Assembly: GCA_024637255.1 (NCBI GenBank)
Contig: JAGXFO010000009.1
Span: forward strand, 124,001 to 188,000
Source: Sulfurovum sp.
GTDB taxonomy: Bacteria > Campylobacterota > Campylobacteria > Campylobacterales > Sulfurovaceae
Direction of reading: 5' to 3'
DNA length: 64,000 bases
Part shown: piece by piece, positions 44,148 through 52,239 of the stretch
Numbering within the stretch: position 1 is the stretch's first letter
Layout of the letters: each line of letters opens with the position of its first letter
Position numbers and translations under genes: made by a program
The notes under the pieces: generated by a model
Databases searched by the model: none
What the model was told of the DNA's origin: nothing
The model's input: only the letters and a program-made list of their open reading frames with translations

Positions 44148-45407
44148 ATGCACGAACAAACACTGGCTGTACATGCAGGATATGAGAAGAATGCACAAGG
44201 GACTATGGCAGTACCTATTTATATGAGTACGGCGTATGAATTTAGAAACACAGAACATGCAGCAAACCTTTTTGCCCTTAAAGAACTGGGGAACATTTAT
44301 ACAAGACTGATGAACCCCACTACAGATGTTTTCGAAAAACGTTTCGCAGCACTTGAGGGTGGTGTGGCTGCCATAGGAACAGCTTCTGGAATGGCAGCGA
44401 TCTTTTATGCTATTGCTAATGTAGCTGAGTCTGGAGATAACATCATTGTGGCAAAACAAGTGTATGGTGGAACAACTACACTCACGGGACATACCATCAA
44501 ACGTTTTGGTATAGAAACACGTTACTTTGATATACGTAATCCTTCTGAGATAGAAGCACTTGTAGATGACAAAACAAAAATCATTCTTTTTGAAAGCATT
44601 ACCAATCCAAGTGTTGATGTGGCTGATTTTGATGCTATTGTTGCTATCGCTAATATGTATAATATTTTGACTTGTGTAGACAATACAGTAGGTACACCTA
44701 TTTTATGTAAACCATTTGAATATGGGGTAGATTTAACCGTGCATAGTGCGAGTAAATATACCACAGGGCAAGGATTAGCCATTGGTGGGGTGATAGTAGA
44801 GCGTCACAATTTGGTAGAAAAAATTAAAGGTAACCCACGTTATGCACACTTCAATGAACCAGATATGAGTTACCACGGGCTAGTGTACTCTGATGTCCCA
44901 TTACCACTCTTTACCCTTAGGGTTAGACTTGCGTTGCTACGTGACTTAGGCGCAACGCCAAGTCCTTTTAACTCTTGGCTGTATATACAAGGATTAGAGA
45001 CTTTGCCACTTCGCATGAAACAGCATTCGAGCTCTGCTCTGGCTATAGCAGAGTTTTTGGAAGCCCATCCAAAGGTAAAAAAAGTGAACTATCCTGGACT
45101 TAAGTCTGATACTAATTATGCACTGGGTCAAAAGTACTTCAAGGGCGGACACTCGGGTCTTCTCTCTTTCGAAGTGGCAGATATGCAAGCAGCACAGAAA
45201 ATAGCTGACAGTACAGAGATTTTTTCATTGGTAGTAAACATCGGCGACAGTAAGTCTATCATCACGCATCCTGCAAGTACCACACACCAACAGCTTTCTG
45301 CTCTTGAGCTTATAGAAGCAGGCGTGCCTGGCGGATTGGTAAGGCTTAGTGTAGGGATAGAAGATACACAAGACCTTATAGATGATCTTACTAAAGCATT
45401 AGGATAA
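44148..45407 (+). CDS. metY: O-acetylhomoserine sulfhydrylase MetY
   Basis: The product has 419 residues. It is a Cys/Met-metabolism PLP enzyme with the PLP lysine in LTVHSASKYTTGQGLAIGG and other family blocks YTRLMNPTTDVFEKRFAALE, ASGMAAIFYAIANVA and a late IGDSKSIITHPASTTHQQL. It makes homocysteine from O-acetylhomoserine and sulfide, using the product of metX directly downstream. The homocysteine is then methylated by MetH at 22967. Confidence 0.93.
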   Translation: MHEQTLAVHAGYEKNAQGTMAVPIYMSTAYEFRNTEHAANLFALKELGNIYTRLMNPTTDVFEKRFAALEGGVAAIGTASGMAAIFYAIANVAESGDNIIVAKQVYGGTTTLTGHTIKRFGIETRYFDIRNPSEIEALVDDKTKIILFESITNPSVDVADFDAIVAIANMYNILTCVDNTVGTPILCKPFEYGVDLTVHSASKYTTGQGLAIGGVIVERHNLVEKIKGNPRYAHFNEPDMSYHGLVYSDVPLPLFTLRVRLALLRDLGATPSPFNSWLYIQGLETLPLRMKQHSSSALAIAEFLEAHPKVKKVNYPGLKSDTNYALGQKYFKGGHSGLLSFEVADMQAAQKIADSTEIFSLVVNIGDSKSIITHPASTTHQQLSALELIEAGVPGGLVRLSVGIEDTQDLIDDLTKALG

Positions 45408-45418
45408 ATTATATTAAA

Positions 45419-45438
45419 CGTGAGCATCTTTGCTCACG
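45419..45438. other. Hairpin between metY and metX
   Basis: A perfect 8-bp stem (CGTGAGCA and TGCTCACG) with a TCTT loop starts 12 bases after the metY stop. On the plus strand no T run follows. On the minus strand it is followed by TTTAATATAATTT, so it has terminator form only for antisense transcription. Confidence 0.5.
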
Positions 45439-45501
45439 CCACAAACCCTAAAGCCCAAATTAGATAAAATACTTACAATAAACTCAAAAATAAAGTTGTC
45501 T

Positions 45502-46596
45502 ATGAAAATCGAAACCAAAACAGCACATTTTAGCTCCCCTCTGTATCTTGAGAGTGGGCGTATCTTAGAGCCCTACGAGATAGCCTATGAAACATATGGA
45601 GAGTTAAATGAAGATAAATCTAATGTTATTTTGGTATGCCATGCGCTAAGCGGTTCTCATCATGCCGCGGGTGTGTATGAAGGTGAACAAAAAGTAGGTT
45701 GGTGGGATGGACTTATTGGTGACAAAAAAGCCATTGATACCACTAAATACTTTGTGATTTGTACCAATGTGCTTGGCTCATGTTTTGGTTCAACCGGTCC
45801 TATGAGTCCAAATCATCCAAGTGAAGATCCTTATAGGCTTAAATTCCCTGTGGTGACGGTAAAAGATATGGTACGCGCACAAATGCACCTTCTGTCCCAA
45901 CTGGGTATTTATCATGTACGTGCCGTAATCGGCGGTTCAATGGGCGGTATGCAAGCACTGCAGTTTGCTGTGGATTACCCAAATTTTGCAGATGATATTA
46001 TTTCACTTGCAAGTACCTATGCAACCAGACCATGGACTATGGCATTCAACAAGGTGGCCATAGAAGCGATACGCAGAGACCCACGGTTCAAACATGGGAA
46101 TTATGAAAAAGATGCATTTAAAGAAGAAGGTTTGGACGGTTTGGCTATAGGAAGAATAGCCGGACACATTTCTTACCTATCTCCTGACTCTATGGATAGC
46201 AAGTTTGGACGAAATTATGTTAGTAATGATGGTCTTTTTGAGCTTTTTGGACGCTATGAAGTTGAGAGATATATGGAATACAATACCAATAATTTTTCAC
46301 GTATTTTTGACCCGCTTTCATATCTTTATATTGTAAAAGCAATTAATACATTTAATTTGAGTCGAGGATATGACTCGCTATATGAAGCCATTTCACGTAT
46401 TAAGGCAAATGTAACCTTGATAAGTTTTAGTACTGATTATCTCTTTTTCCCTTCTGAAATGGAACATATAGCCAAGATGATGGAGCGTAATGGACAAAGC
46501 TATACTTACCTTGAAGTCCAAAGTAACTACGGGCATGATGCTTTTTTGGTAGAATTAGATAAATTTAAAGAAAATATAGAAGAGGTACTTTCATGA
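45502..46596 (+). CDS. metX: Homoserine O-acetyltransferase MetX
   Basis: I chose the ATG at 45502 (MKIETKTAHFSSPLYLESG); the open frame extends 24 codons upstream across the intergenic region with no homology. The product has about 364 residues. The alpha/beta-hydrolase nucleophile is in AVIGGSMGGMQALQFAVDYP, with CHALSGSHHAAG for the oxyanion region and the final SNYGHDAFLVE for the catalytic His. It activates homoserine for MetY. xseB overlaps its stop by four bases. Confidence 0.94.
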   Translation: MKIETKTAHFSSPLYLESGRILEPYEIAYETYGELNEDKSNVILVCHALSGSHHAAGVYEGEQKVGWWDGLIGDKKAIDTTKYFVICTNVLGSCFGSTGPMSPNHPSEDPYRLKFPVVTVKDMVRAQMHLLSQLGIYHVRAVIGGSMGGMQALQFAVDYPNFADDIISLASTYATRPWTMAFNKVAIEAIRRDPRFKHGNYEKDAFKEEGLDGLAIGRIAGHISYLSPDSMDSKFGRNYVSNDGLFELFGRYEVERYMEYNTNNFSRIFDPLSYLYIVKAINTFNLSRGYDSLYEAISRIKANVTLISFSTDYLFFPSEMEHIAKMMERNGQSYTYLEVQSNYGHDAFLVELDKFKENIEEVLS

Positions 46597-46802
46597 AAAA
46601 TAATACATTTGAAGAAAAACTTGAATATTCTAAGGCCTTGTTGGAAAAACTAATGAATCCTGAGATTACACTCGAAGAGTCAGTAAAGCTTTATGAAGAA
46701 GGTTTGAAAAACATTAAAGAGGCGCAAACACTTATAGAAGAAGCAAAAACAAAAATCACAGTGATTGAACAGGCAAACCAAAACATCGGAGACAATGCAT
46801 AA
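46593..46802 (+). CDS. xseB: Exodeoxyribonuclease VII small subunit
   Basis: A 69-residue helical protein with FEEKLEYSKALLEKLMNPE and ITLEESVKLYEEGLKNIKEA, the XseB signature. It pairs with XseA to degrade single-stranded DNA. It overlaps metX upstream by four bases and the nitrilase-like gene downstream by one. Confidence 0.9.
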   Translation: MKNNTFEEKLEYSKALLEKLMNPEITLEESVKLYEEGLKNIKEAQTLIEEAKTKITVIEQANQNIGDNA

Positions 46803-47605
46803 TGGCGCAGCTTGTTGTAGCCGCACTTCAGTTGCCGACACTTGGTATGAATGCCACAAGGCTCGAATTCTACCTTAAGCAGGCAAAACAAAGAAATGCA
46901 GATGTAATGCTTCTTGGCGAGTATGTATTGAACCACTTTTTTAAAGAGTTCGCAACCATGTCACCCAATATGGTAAAAGAACAGACACGTAAGCACATAG
47001 AACTCCTTAAAAATCTTGCAGAAAAATATGACATTATTTTCGTGGCACCTATAATTGTGACTAAAAAAGACGGATACCATAAAACCATTGTGAAGATAAG
47101 CCATAAAAATACCAGATATTATGAGCAGCAGATTCTTCTTCCTTATGCACACTGGAATGAGAAAAAGTTTTTTGCAAATCCTGTTAAGCCTCTCAAAGAT
47201 CCAATGACATTTAATATTAAAGGGTTCAAAGTGATGGTTATGGCTGGCTTTGAGCTTCATTTTGATCATTTCTGGCAAAGAGTTACAGAAAAAAAAGTGG
47301 ATCTTGTGCTGCTTCCAACTGCATCAACATTCGGTTCACATAACCGTTGGAGAGAAATCATTAAAGCAAAAGCTTTTTTACATGGTTGTTATGTGCTTAG
47401 AGCTAACCGTTTAGGCGAATACACTGACAATGGGGTAAAGTGGAAGTTTTATGGCGACACGATGCTGGTTTCACCAGAGGGTGAAGTAGATATGATGCTT
47501 GAAGATAAAGAATCTATGTTGGTCGAAATCATAGACAAGAGAGAAGTATTGGAGCACCGAAAAGCATGGGCGTTCGAGAAAGAGTTACAGCTTAGAATTG
47601 AGTAA
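46802..47605 (+). CDS. Carbon-nitrogen hydrolase (nitrilase) fold protein, catalytic residues degenerate
   Basis: The product has 267 residues and the nitrilase fold, but the Glu-Lys-Cys triad is incomplete. Glu40 is kept (MLLGEYVL). Where the family has Y-R-K-x-x-L, this protein has YEQQIL, so Lys is Gln109. Where it has I-C-Y-D/E-L-R-F-P, this has AGFELHFD, so the nucleophile Cys is Gly149. The spacing to the next strand (VDLVLLPTAST) supports the alignment. The rest is well kept (RWREIIKAKAFLHGCYVLRA). Amidase activity is therefore unlikely; a binding or regulatory role is inference. It overlaps xseB by one base. Confidence 0.8.
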   Translation: MAQLVVAALQLPTLGMNATRLEFYLKQAKQRNADVMLLGEYVLNHFFKEFATMSPNMVKEQTRKHIELLKNLAEKYDIIFVAPIIVTKKDGYHKTIVKISHKNTRYYEQQILLPYAHWNEKKFFANPVKPLKDPMTFNIKGFKVMVMAGFELHFDHFWQRVTEKKVDLVLLPTASTFGSHNRWREIIKAKAFLHGCYVLRANRLGEYTDNGVKWKFYGDTMLVSPEGEVDMMLEDKESMLVEIIDKREVLEHRKAWAFEKELQLRIE

Positions 47606-47692
47606 TCATTTTATGCGAAAGGTAAATATTTTTCACTTGAATATACTGTGGACTTTATCCATAGGCATGGAAATTGATAAAAAGGATTTAGC

Positions 47693-48367
47693 ATGACACA
47701 AGAAGAATACTTTAACAGACAGATACAATTGTGGGGAGAAGCTACACAAAAAGGGCTTCAGAACAAGAAGATAGCTATTATTGGGTCAGGCGGTCTGGGG
47801 TCTACTTTGGCAATGGCGCTGGGTACTTCAGGCATTGGCGAGATACATATGGTAGACTTTGATACGGTGTCAGGACATAATATACATAGACAGATAGCCT
47901 TTAATTTACAAGATGAGGGGAAAAGCAAAGCCAAAACAATAGCCTCCCTTATAGAATCTAAAAATCCTTTTGTCAAAGCGCTAGCTTTTGATATGGATTT
48001 TGAAGCCTTTATGGGCATGGAAAATAGGTATGACCTCATATTGGACGCTACAGATAATCTTCTTGTAAGGGGACAGATAGACAAATATGCCAAAAAAACA
48101 AGTACGCCATGGATCTATGCCAGCGTAGAAGAGTTTAATGGACAGGTATGTTTTTTTGATGAAGCGAACTTTGAAGTCTTTAATATTTCTGACCATAAAC
48201 CAGGTGGTATTGCTGCGCCAATCGTAATGCATATTGGCTCGCTTCAGGCAAATTTAGCCTTGCGTTATCTTGCCGGACTTTCTGTAGCAAAAGACAAACT
48301 TTATTATCTGTATTTTAATGACGAGGGAGAGTTAATCACCCAAAAGTTTGGAATGCCAAAAGCTTAG
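47693..48367 (+). CDS. ThiF/MoeB/HesA-family E1-like protein
   Basis: The product has 224 residues. It has the adenylating-enzyme Rossmann motif IIGSGGLGSTLAMALGTSGI, then EIHMVDFDTVSGHNIHRQIA and LILDATDNLLVRGQID. The usual CxxC zinc pairs of MoeB/ThiF are absent. The family activates ubiquitin-like sulfur carriers (ThiS, MoaD) by adenylation; no carrier gene is next to it. Lack of zinc cysteines is common in short ThiF-like proteins, so activity is still plausible. Confidence 0.82.
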   Translation: MTQEEYFNRQIQLWGEATQKGLQNKKIAIIGSGGLGSTLAMALGTSGIGEIHMVDFDTVSGHNIHRQIAFNLQDEGKSKAKTIASLIESKNPFVKALAFDMDFEAFMGMENRYDLILDATDNLLVRGQIDKYAKKTSTPWIYASVEEFNGQVCFFDEANFEVFNISDHKPGGIAAPIVMHIGSLQANLALRYLAGLSVAKDKLYYLYFNDEGELITQKFGMPKA

Positions 48368-48403
48368 CGCAATCGCGCTACAATATTAAAAAAAGGAAAT
48401 AGT

Positions 48404-48739
48404 TTGAAATTTAAAACACTACTTTTATCAACGGCGATATTATTTTTTACAGGATGCACACAAGAGACACAAAACACTCTTAGTCGCTCACTTCAAAATT
48501 GGACAGGAACCAATGGCGTACTTGATATATATGCCGGCGATAAATTGGTACATAAGTTTATTAATATAGATAAACTTTCAACAGCCCGGGGAACTAATGA
48601 TAATAATATGAGACCTTATCGTTATGGATATGGAATTGATGATTTAAATTTTAATGGCAAAAAAGATGAGGGAGAGAAGAAAGTGTATTTTGAATTCTCT
48701 GATTACTCAACATCTTATGTATTTTATGAAAGAAATTAA
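48404..48739 (+). CDS. Small lipoprotein of unknown function
   Basis: A TTG start follows AAAAGGAAA. The product has 111 residues with a lipoprotein signal peptide (KFKTLLLSTAILFFTGCTQ) and lipobox Cys18. The mature part, WTGTNGVLDIYAGDKLVHKF and the acidic GIDDLNFNGKKDEGEKKVY, resembles a calcium-type or EF-like Asp-rich loop, but I recognise no family. A dyad TAGCGC-AATC-GCGCTA at 48365-48380 overlaps the stop of the preceding gene and a TACAAT box (48379-48384). Confidence 0.65.
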   Translation: MKFKTLLLSTAILFFTGCTQETQNTLSRSLQNWTGTNGVLDIYAGDKLVHKFINIDKLSTARGTNDNNMRPYRYGYGIDDLNFNGKKDEGEKKVYFEFSDYSTSYVFYERN

Positions 48740-48752
48740 GGAGAATAGTTAA

Positions 48753-49142
48753 ATGAAATTTATTTCAACAAAAGAAGCACCAGCAGCAATAGGACCATAT
48801 TCACAAGCAGTAGAAGTAAACGGATTTATTTATACATCAGGACAGATAGGATTAACACCAGAAGGTGTTATGGCTGCAGATGATGTAGAGAACCAAACAC
48901 ATCAAGTGATGAAAAATCTTTTTTATGTACTTGAAGCAGCAAATACACATTTTAATGACGTCATCAAGACGACAATCTTTTTAGCAGATATGAATGATTT
49001 TGAGAAAGTCAATGCCATCTATGCACATTATTTTGGTTCTCATAAACCAGTCAGAAGCACAGTAGCAGTCAAAACACTGCCTAAAAATGCCCTTGTAGAA
49101 ATAGATTGCATTGCATTAGCTGGGACAGAATATCATTACTAG
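48753..49142 (+). CDS. ridA: RidA (2-iminobutanoate/2-iminopropanoate deaminase)
   Basis: The product has 129 residues. RidA blocks are APAAIGPYSQAVEVNGFIYT, SGQIGLTPEG, FNDVIKTTIFLADMNDF and the C-terminal PVRSTVAVKTLPKNALVEID, with the substrate-binding Arg in RSTVAV. It removes reactive enamine/imine products of PLP enzymes such as IlvA. Confidence 0.95.
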   Translation: MKFISTKEAPAAIGPYSQAVEVNGFIYTSGQIGLTPEGVMAADDVENQTHQVMKNLFYVLEAANTHFNDVIKTTIFLADMNDFEKVNAIYAHYFGSHKPVRSTVAVKTLPKNALVEIDCIALAGTEYHY

Positions 49143-49207
49143 AGATAAAAATATGTAAAACACAAGGAAAGTTGCAAAGTTTAAAAAAATATTAAAATAA
49201 CTTTGGG

Positions 49208-49213
49208 TATAAT
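49208..49213 (+). promoter_or_regulatory. -10 box for rplU-rpmA
   Basis: A TATAAT in the context TTTGGGTATAAT lies 41 bases before the rplU ATG. The same TTTGGGTATAAT string occurs before obgE (50241-50252). Confidence 0.6.
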
Positions 49214-49253
49214 CACAAACTTTTTAAAAAACAATAGATATAAAGGGTTTGCA

Positions 49254-49562
49254 ATGTACGCAATCATTAAAGCAAGTGGTCAACAATTTAAAGTGCAAGA
49301 GGGTGATATCATTTGTTTTGATAACATGGGTCTTGAACCAAAAGCAGCGGTAGAATTCAAAGAAGTTCTAGCACTTGAAAACAACGGTGAATTAACCGTA
49401 GGAGCTCCTTTTGTAGAAGGTGCTGTAGTTAAAGGTGAAGTAATCAATGAAGGTAGAGATAAAAAAGTGATCATCTTCAAGAAAAGAAGAAGAAAAGATT
49501 CAAAACTCAAAAGAGGTTTCAGAAGAGATTTTACAAGAGTAAGAATTACTAAAATAGCATAA
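49254..49562 (+). CDS. rplU: 50S ribosomal protein L21
   Basis: I chose the ATG at 49254 (MYAIIKASGQQFKVQEGD); 17 upstream codons in frame fall in the promoter region. The product has 102 residues, ending with the L21 signature KVIIFKKRRRKDSKLKRGFR and DFTRVRI. It is co-transcribed with rpmA, 10 bases on. Confidence 0.97.
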   Translation: MYAIIKASGQQFKVQEGDIICFDNMGLEPKAAVEFKEVLALENNGELTVGAPFVEGAVVKGEVINEGRDKKVIIFKKRRRKDSKLKRGFRRDFTRVRITKIA

Positions 49563-49572
49563 GGAGCATAGA

Positions 49573-49827
49573 ATGGCACACAAGAAAGGACAAGGGTCCA
49601 CCCAGAATAACCGTGATTCAGCTGGACGTCGTTTAGGCGTTAAGAAATTTGGCGGTGAAACAGTTATCCCAGGTAACATTATCATTAGACAAAGAGGAAC
49701 AAAAGTTCATCCAGGTAACGGTGTAGGAATGGGTAAAGACCACACACTATTTGCACTTGTGGAAGGTGTAGTTAAGTTTGACAACAGATCTTCTACTCAG
49801 AAGAAAGTTTCAGTAATACCTGCATAA
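49573..49827 (+). CDS. rpmA: 50S ribosomal protein L27
   Basis: The product has 84 residues. AHKKGQGSTQNNRDSAGRRL and GNIIIRQRGTKVHPGNGVGM are the L27 signature. Unlike Firmicutes L27 it has no cleavable N-terminal extension. The rplU-rpmA-obgE order is common in bacteria. Confidence 0.97.
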   Translation: MAHKKGQGSTQNNRDSAGRRLGVKKFGGETVIPGNIIIRQRGTKVHPGNGVGMGKDHTLFALVEGVVKFDNRSSTQKKVSVIPA

Positions 49828-49831
49828 TCCC

Positions 49832-49863
49832 TATTTAAGTCCGAAATATTTCGGACTTAAATA
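49832..49863. terminator. Bidirectional terminator between rpmA and a convergent lipoprotein gene
   Basis: A perfect 32-bp palindrome centred between 49847 and 49848 with a GTCCGAAAT/ATTTCGGAC core; its AT-rich arms give a T-rich tail on both strands. It lies five bases after the rpmA stop and fifteen before the stop of the convergent gene, so it can serve both. Confidence 0.85.
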
Positions 49864-49878
49864 TTTCTGCTTATCATA

Positions 49879-50190
49879 TTAGCTTTCCCATATTTTTTCG
49901 TCTACATCCACAATTAATAAATGTTTACATCTGTTGCGTCCTAAAAACCAACCATCATTATAGCCCTGGTTACTATTGAAAAGTGTATGCGATTTTTTAT
50001 ACTCACCTTTTGCTGTAATGCACCCATCTGTTATGCCCTGTTTGTAGTTTGGTGAAAGGTTTTTACCAAAATAAATTCCACTGTAGTAATAGCCACCCTC
50101 CCTTTCCGGTGTTTTCCCGGATTTGCAGCCCGCAATATAGAATAAAGCACTTGCAAATAAAAATATAGAAATACTTCGCTCTCTCAACAT
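49879..50190 (-). CDS. Small lipoprotein of unknown function
   Basis: I chose the ATG at 50190 because AGGAGG lies seven bases upstream; the frame is open 29 codons further. The product has 103 residues with a lipoprotein signal (SISIFLFASALFYIAGCKSG) and lipobox Cys. The mature domain has KQGITDGCITAKGEYKKS and NQGYNDGWFLGRNRC, with paired DGC and DGW/C elements that suggest a disulfide-bonded small domain. I do not recognise the family. Confidence 0.68.
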   Translation of the reverse strand: MLRERSISIFLFASALFYIAGCKSGKTPEREGGYYYSGIYFGKNLSPNYKQGITDGCITAKGEYKKSHTLFNSNQGYNDGWFLGRNRCKHLLIVDVDEKIWES

Positions 50191-50246
50191 ATATGTACCT
50201 CCTGTATCAAATACGAAATTATAGCAATTATTCCCCCTAATTTGGG

Positions 50247-50252
50247 TATAAT
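50247..50252 (+). promoter_or_regulatory. -10 box for obgE
   Basis: A TATAAT in TTTGGGTATAAT lies 70 bases upstream of the obgE start. Confidence 0.5.
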
Positions 50253-50321
50253 TCCATAATTCATATTTTATGGGCATATATTAACTTGCATATGTTTGTT
50301 CCGTAGATTAAAAGGTTATAG

Positions 50322-51437
50322 ATGTTTGTAGATAGTGTTGAGCTAACAGTTAGTTCAGGTAAAGGTGGTCCAGGATCCATTTCTTTTTGGACAGAAAAAT
50401 TTGTTGCTTATGGTGGTCCTGATGGTGGTGATGGAGGCCGTGGAGGGTCTGTCTATTTGAAAGTAGATAATAATACAGATACACTTTCAGGATTTCGTGG
50501 ACGTAATCAGATTAAAGCAGAAAATGGTCGTCCTGGAGAAGGGCGCAAGTGCTACGGTCGCAAAGGTCAGGATACTGTTGTTACGGTGCCACCAGGAACG
50601 ACCGTGATAGATATGGAAACAGGCGAGGAACTCTTTGATTTAATTACTGAAGGTGAAGAGGTTTTGTTCCTTGAAGGGGGCAAAGGTGGTTTGGGAAATA
50701 TGCACTTTAAGAGTTCCAGTAACCAAAGACCAACGTATGCGCAGCCGGGACTTCCAGGTATTACGAAAAAGATAAGACTAGAGATGAAACTGATTGCAGA
50801 TGTAGGGCTTGTGGGCTATCCAAATGTTGGAAAATCTACACTAATTTCGACTCTTTCAAATGCAAAACCAGAAATAGCAAACTATGAGTTTACTACGCTG
50901 ACGCCAAAACTTGGTGTGGTACATATGGGTGACTATGATTCATATATGATGGCAGATATTCCAGGTATTATTGAAGGTGCAAGTGACGGAAGAGGTTTGG
51001 GTTTGGAGTTTTTAAAGCATATTGAGAGAACTAAAACCCTACTTTTGATGATAGATGCGGCAAACTATAGAGAGATGAAGTATCAGTATGAAACACTTCT
51101 TGTTGAGTTGCAGCGTTATTCTAAAGAGCTTGCGATGCGTAAACATGCAATAGCCATCACAAAGATAGATTCACTCTCACAAGAGGAAGTGAATACTTTG
51201 ACAGAAACATTCCTAGCCGATATAGGCTTAGAGGCAAATGATACATTGAGCAAGTATAAATCTAATCCAAAGTATATAAGTTATGGATTCAAGACAGATT
51301 TTGGTATAAAATTGCCACAAGAGAAACCATTTTTTGTGCTTCCTATTTCATCTGTAGCCCATTTAAATACTGAAGCCTTACGTTATGCAATTGGGGATTT
51401 TATAAAAAATGTTAAAGAAGAAAATGAAGCTGAGTAA
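50322..51437 (+). CDS. obgE: GTPase ObgE/CgtA
   Basis: The product has 371 residues. The glycine-rich Obg fold begins VDSVELTVSSGKGGPGSISF and GGPDGGDGGRGGSVYLKVDN. The G domain has GYPNVGKSTLISTL (G1), ADIPGIIEGASDGRGLG (G3) and AITKID (G4). The C-terminus lacks the extra OCT domain of Firmicutes. Obg proteins act in 50S ribosome assembly and stress signalling. Confidence 0.96.
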   Translation: MFVDSVELTVSSGKGGPGSISFWTEKFVAYGGPDGGDGGRGGSVYLKVDNNTDTLSGFRGRNQIKAENGRPGEGRKCYGRKGQDTVVTVPPGTTVIDMETGEELFDLITEGEEVLFLEGGKGGLGNMHFKSSSNQRPTYAQPGLPGITKKIRLEMKLIADVGLVGYPNVGKSTLISTLSNAKPEIANYEFTTLTPKLGVVHMGDYDSYMMADIPGIIEGASDGRGLGLEFLKHIERTKTLLLMIDAANYREMKYQYETLLVELQRYSKELAMRKHAIAITKIDSLSQEEVNTLTETFLADIGLEANDTLSKYKSNPKYISYGFKTDFGIKLPQEKPFFVLPISSVAHLNTEALRYAIGDFIKNVKEENEAE

Positions 51438-51446
51438 GTAGGTCTT

Positions 51447-52208
51447 ATGAAAAGAGTTGTGATTAAAGTTGGTTCCCATATTTTAACGGAGAATGGAACT
51501 ATTGCAAAAGTACGCATGTTGGCATTGGTGGAGTTGATAGCAAAACTTAAAGCAGAGATGTATGAAGTTATTTTAGTTAGTTCAGGGGCAGTATCAGCAG
51601 GATACACGCAATTACCATTAGACAGAAGTGTGGTGGCTAACAAACAAGCACTTGCCGCTATTGGGCAGCCGTATTTGCTTAAAATGTATCAAGAAAAATT
51701 TGAAAAATTTGCTTTGCTCTGTTCCCAGGTACTTTTGAGTGCAGATGTTTTTGAGTCCAAAAAGCATAGGGATCATGCCAAAAATGCTATAGATACACTT
51801 CTGAGCAATAATGTGGTGCCCATTATTAACGAAAATGACACTGTAAGTATTGAAGAACTTGTATTTGGCGACAATGACAGACTGTCTGCACATGTTGCAC
51901 ATTATTTTGATGCATCGCTACTGGTTATACTTTCAGACATCGATGCATTTTATGACAAAGATCCAAACAAGTATGAAGATGCAAAACGAAGAGTTATTGT
52001 AAATACTATACATGAGGACGAACTCAACGCAGATCATACTCCCAATAATGAATTCGCTACAGGGGGCATCGTGACTAAACTTCAAGCTGCAGATTTTGTA
52101 ATGAAGCATGGCAGGGCTATGTTTCTGGCAAGCGGATTTGATCTTAGTGATGTGAAATCTTTTCTTATAGACGGTGTACATAAGGGCGGAACACTTTTTA
52201 AAGCCTGA
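51447..52208 (+). CDS. proB: Glutamate 5-kinase (short form, no PUA domain)
   Basis: The product has 253 residues: the amino-acid-kinase domain with KRVVIKVGSHILTENGTIAK, VILVSSGAVSAGYTQLP, VPIINENDTVSIEELVFGDN, ILSDIDAFYDKDP and ATGGIVTKLQAADFVMKHGR. It stops before the C-terminal PUA domain of E. coli ProB, a known short form. It makes gamma-glutamyl phosphate for proline. It starts nine bases after obgE. Confidence 0.94.
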   Translation: MKRVVIKVGSHILTENGTIAKVRMLALVELIAKLKAEMYEVILVSSGAVSAGYTQLPLDRSVVANKQALAAIGQPYLLKMYQEKFEKFALLCSQVLLSADVFESKKHRDHAKNAIDTLLSNNVVPIINENDTVSIEELVFGDNDRLSAHVAHYFDASLLVILSDIDAFYDKDPNKYEDAKRRVIVNTIHEDELNADHTPNNEFATGGIVTKLQAADFVMKHGRAMFLASGFDLSDVKSFLIDGVHKGGTLFKA

Positions 52209-52239
52209 TAAGGTTTAATTTATATCTAAGAAGAAGAGA

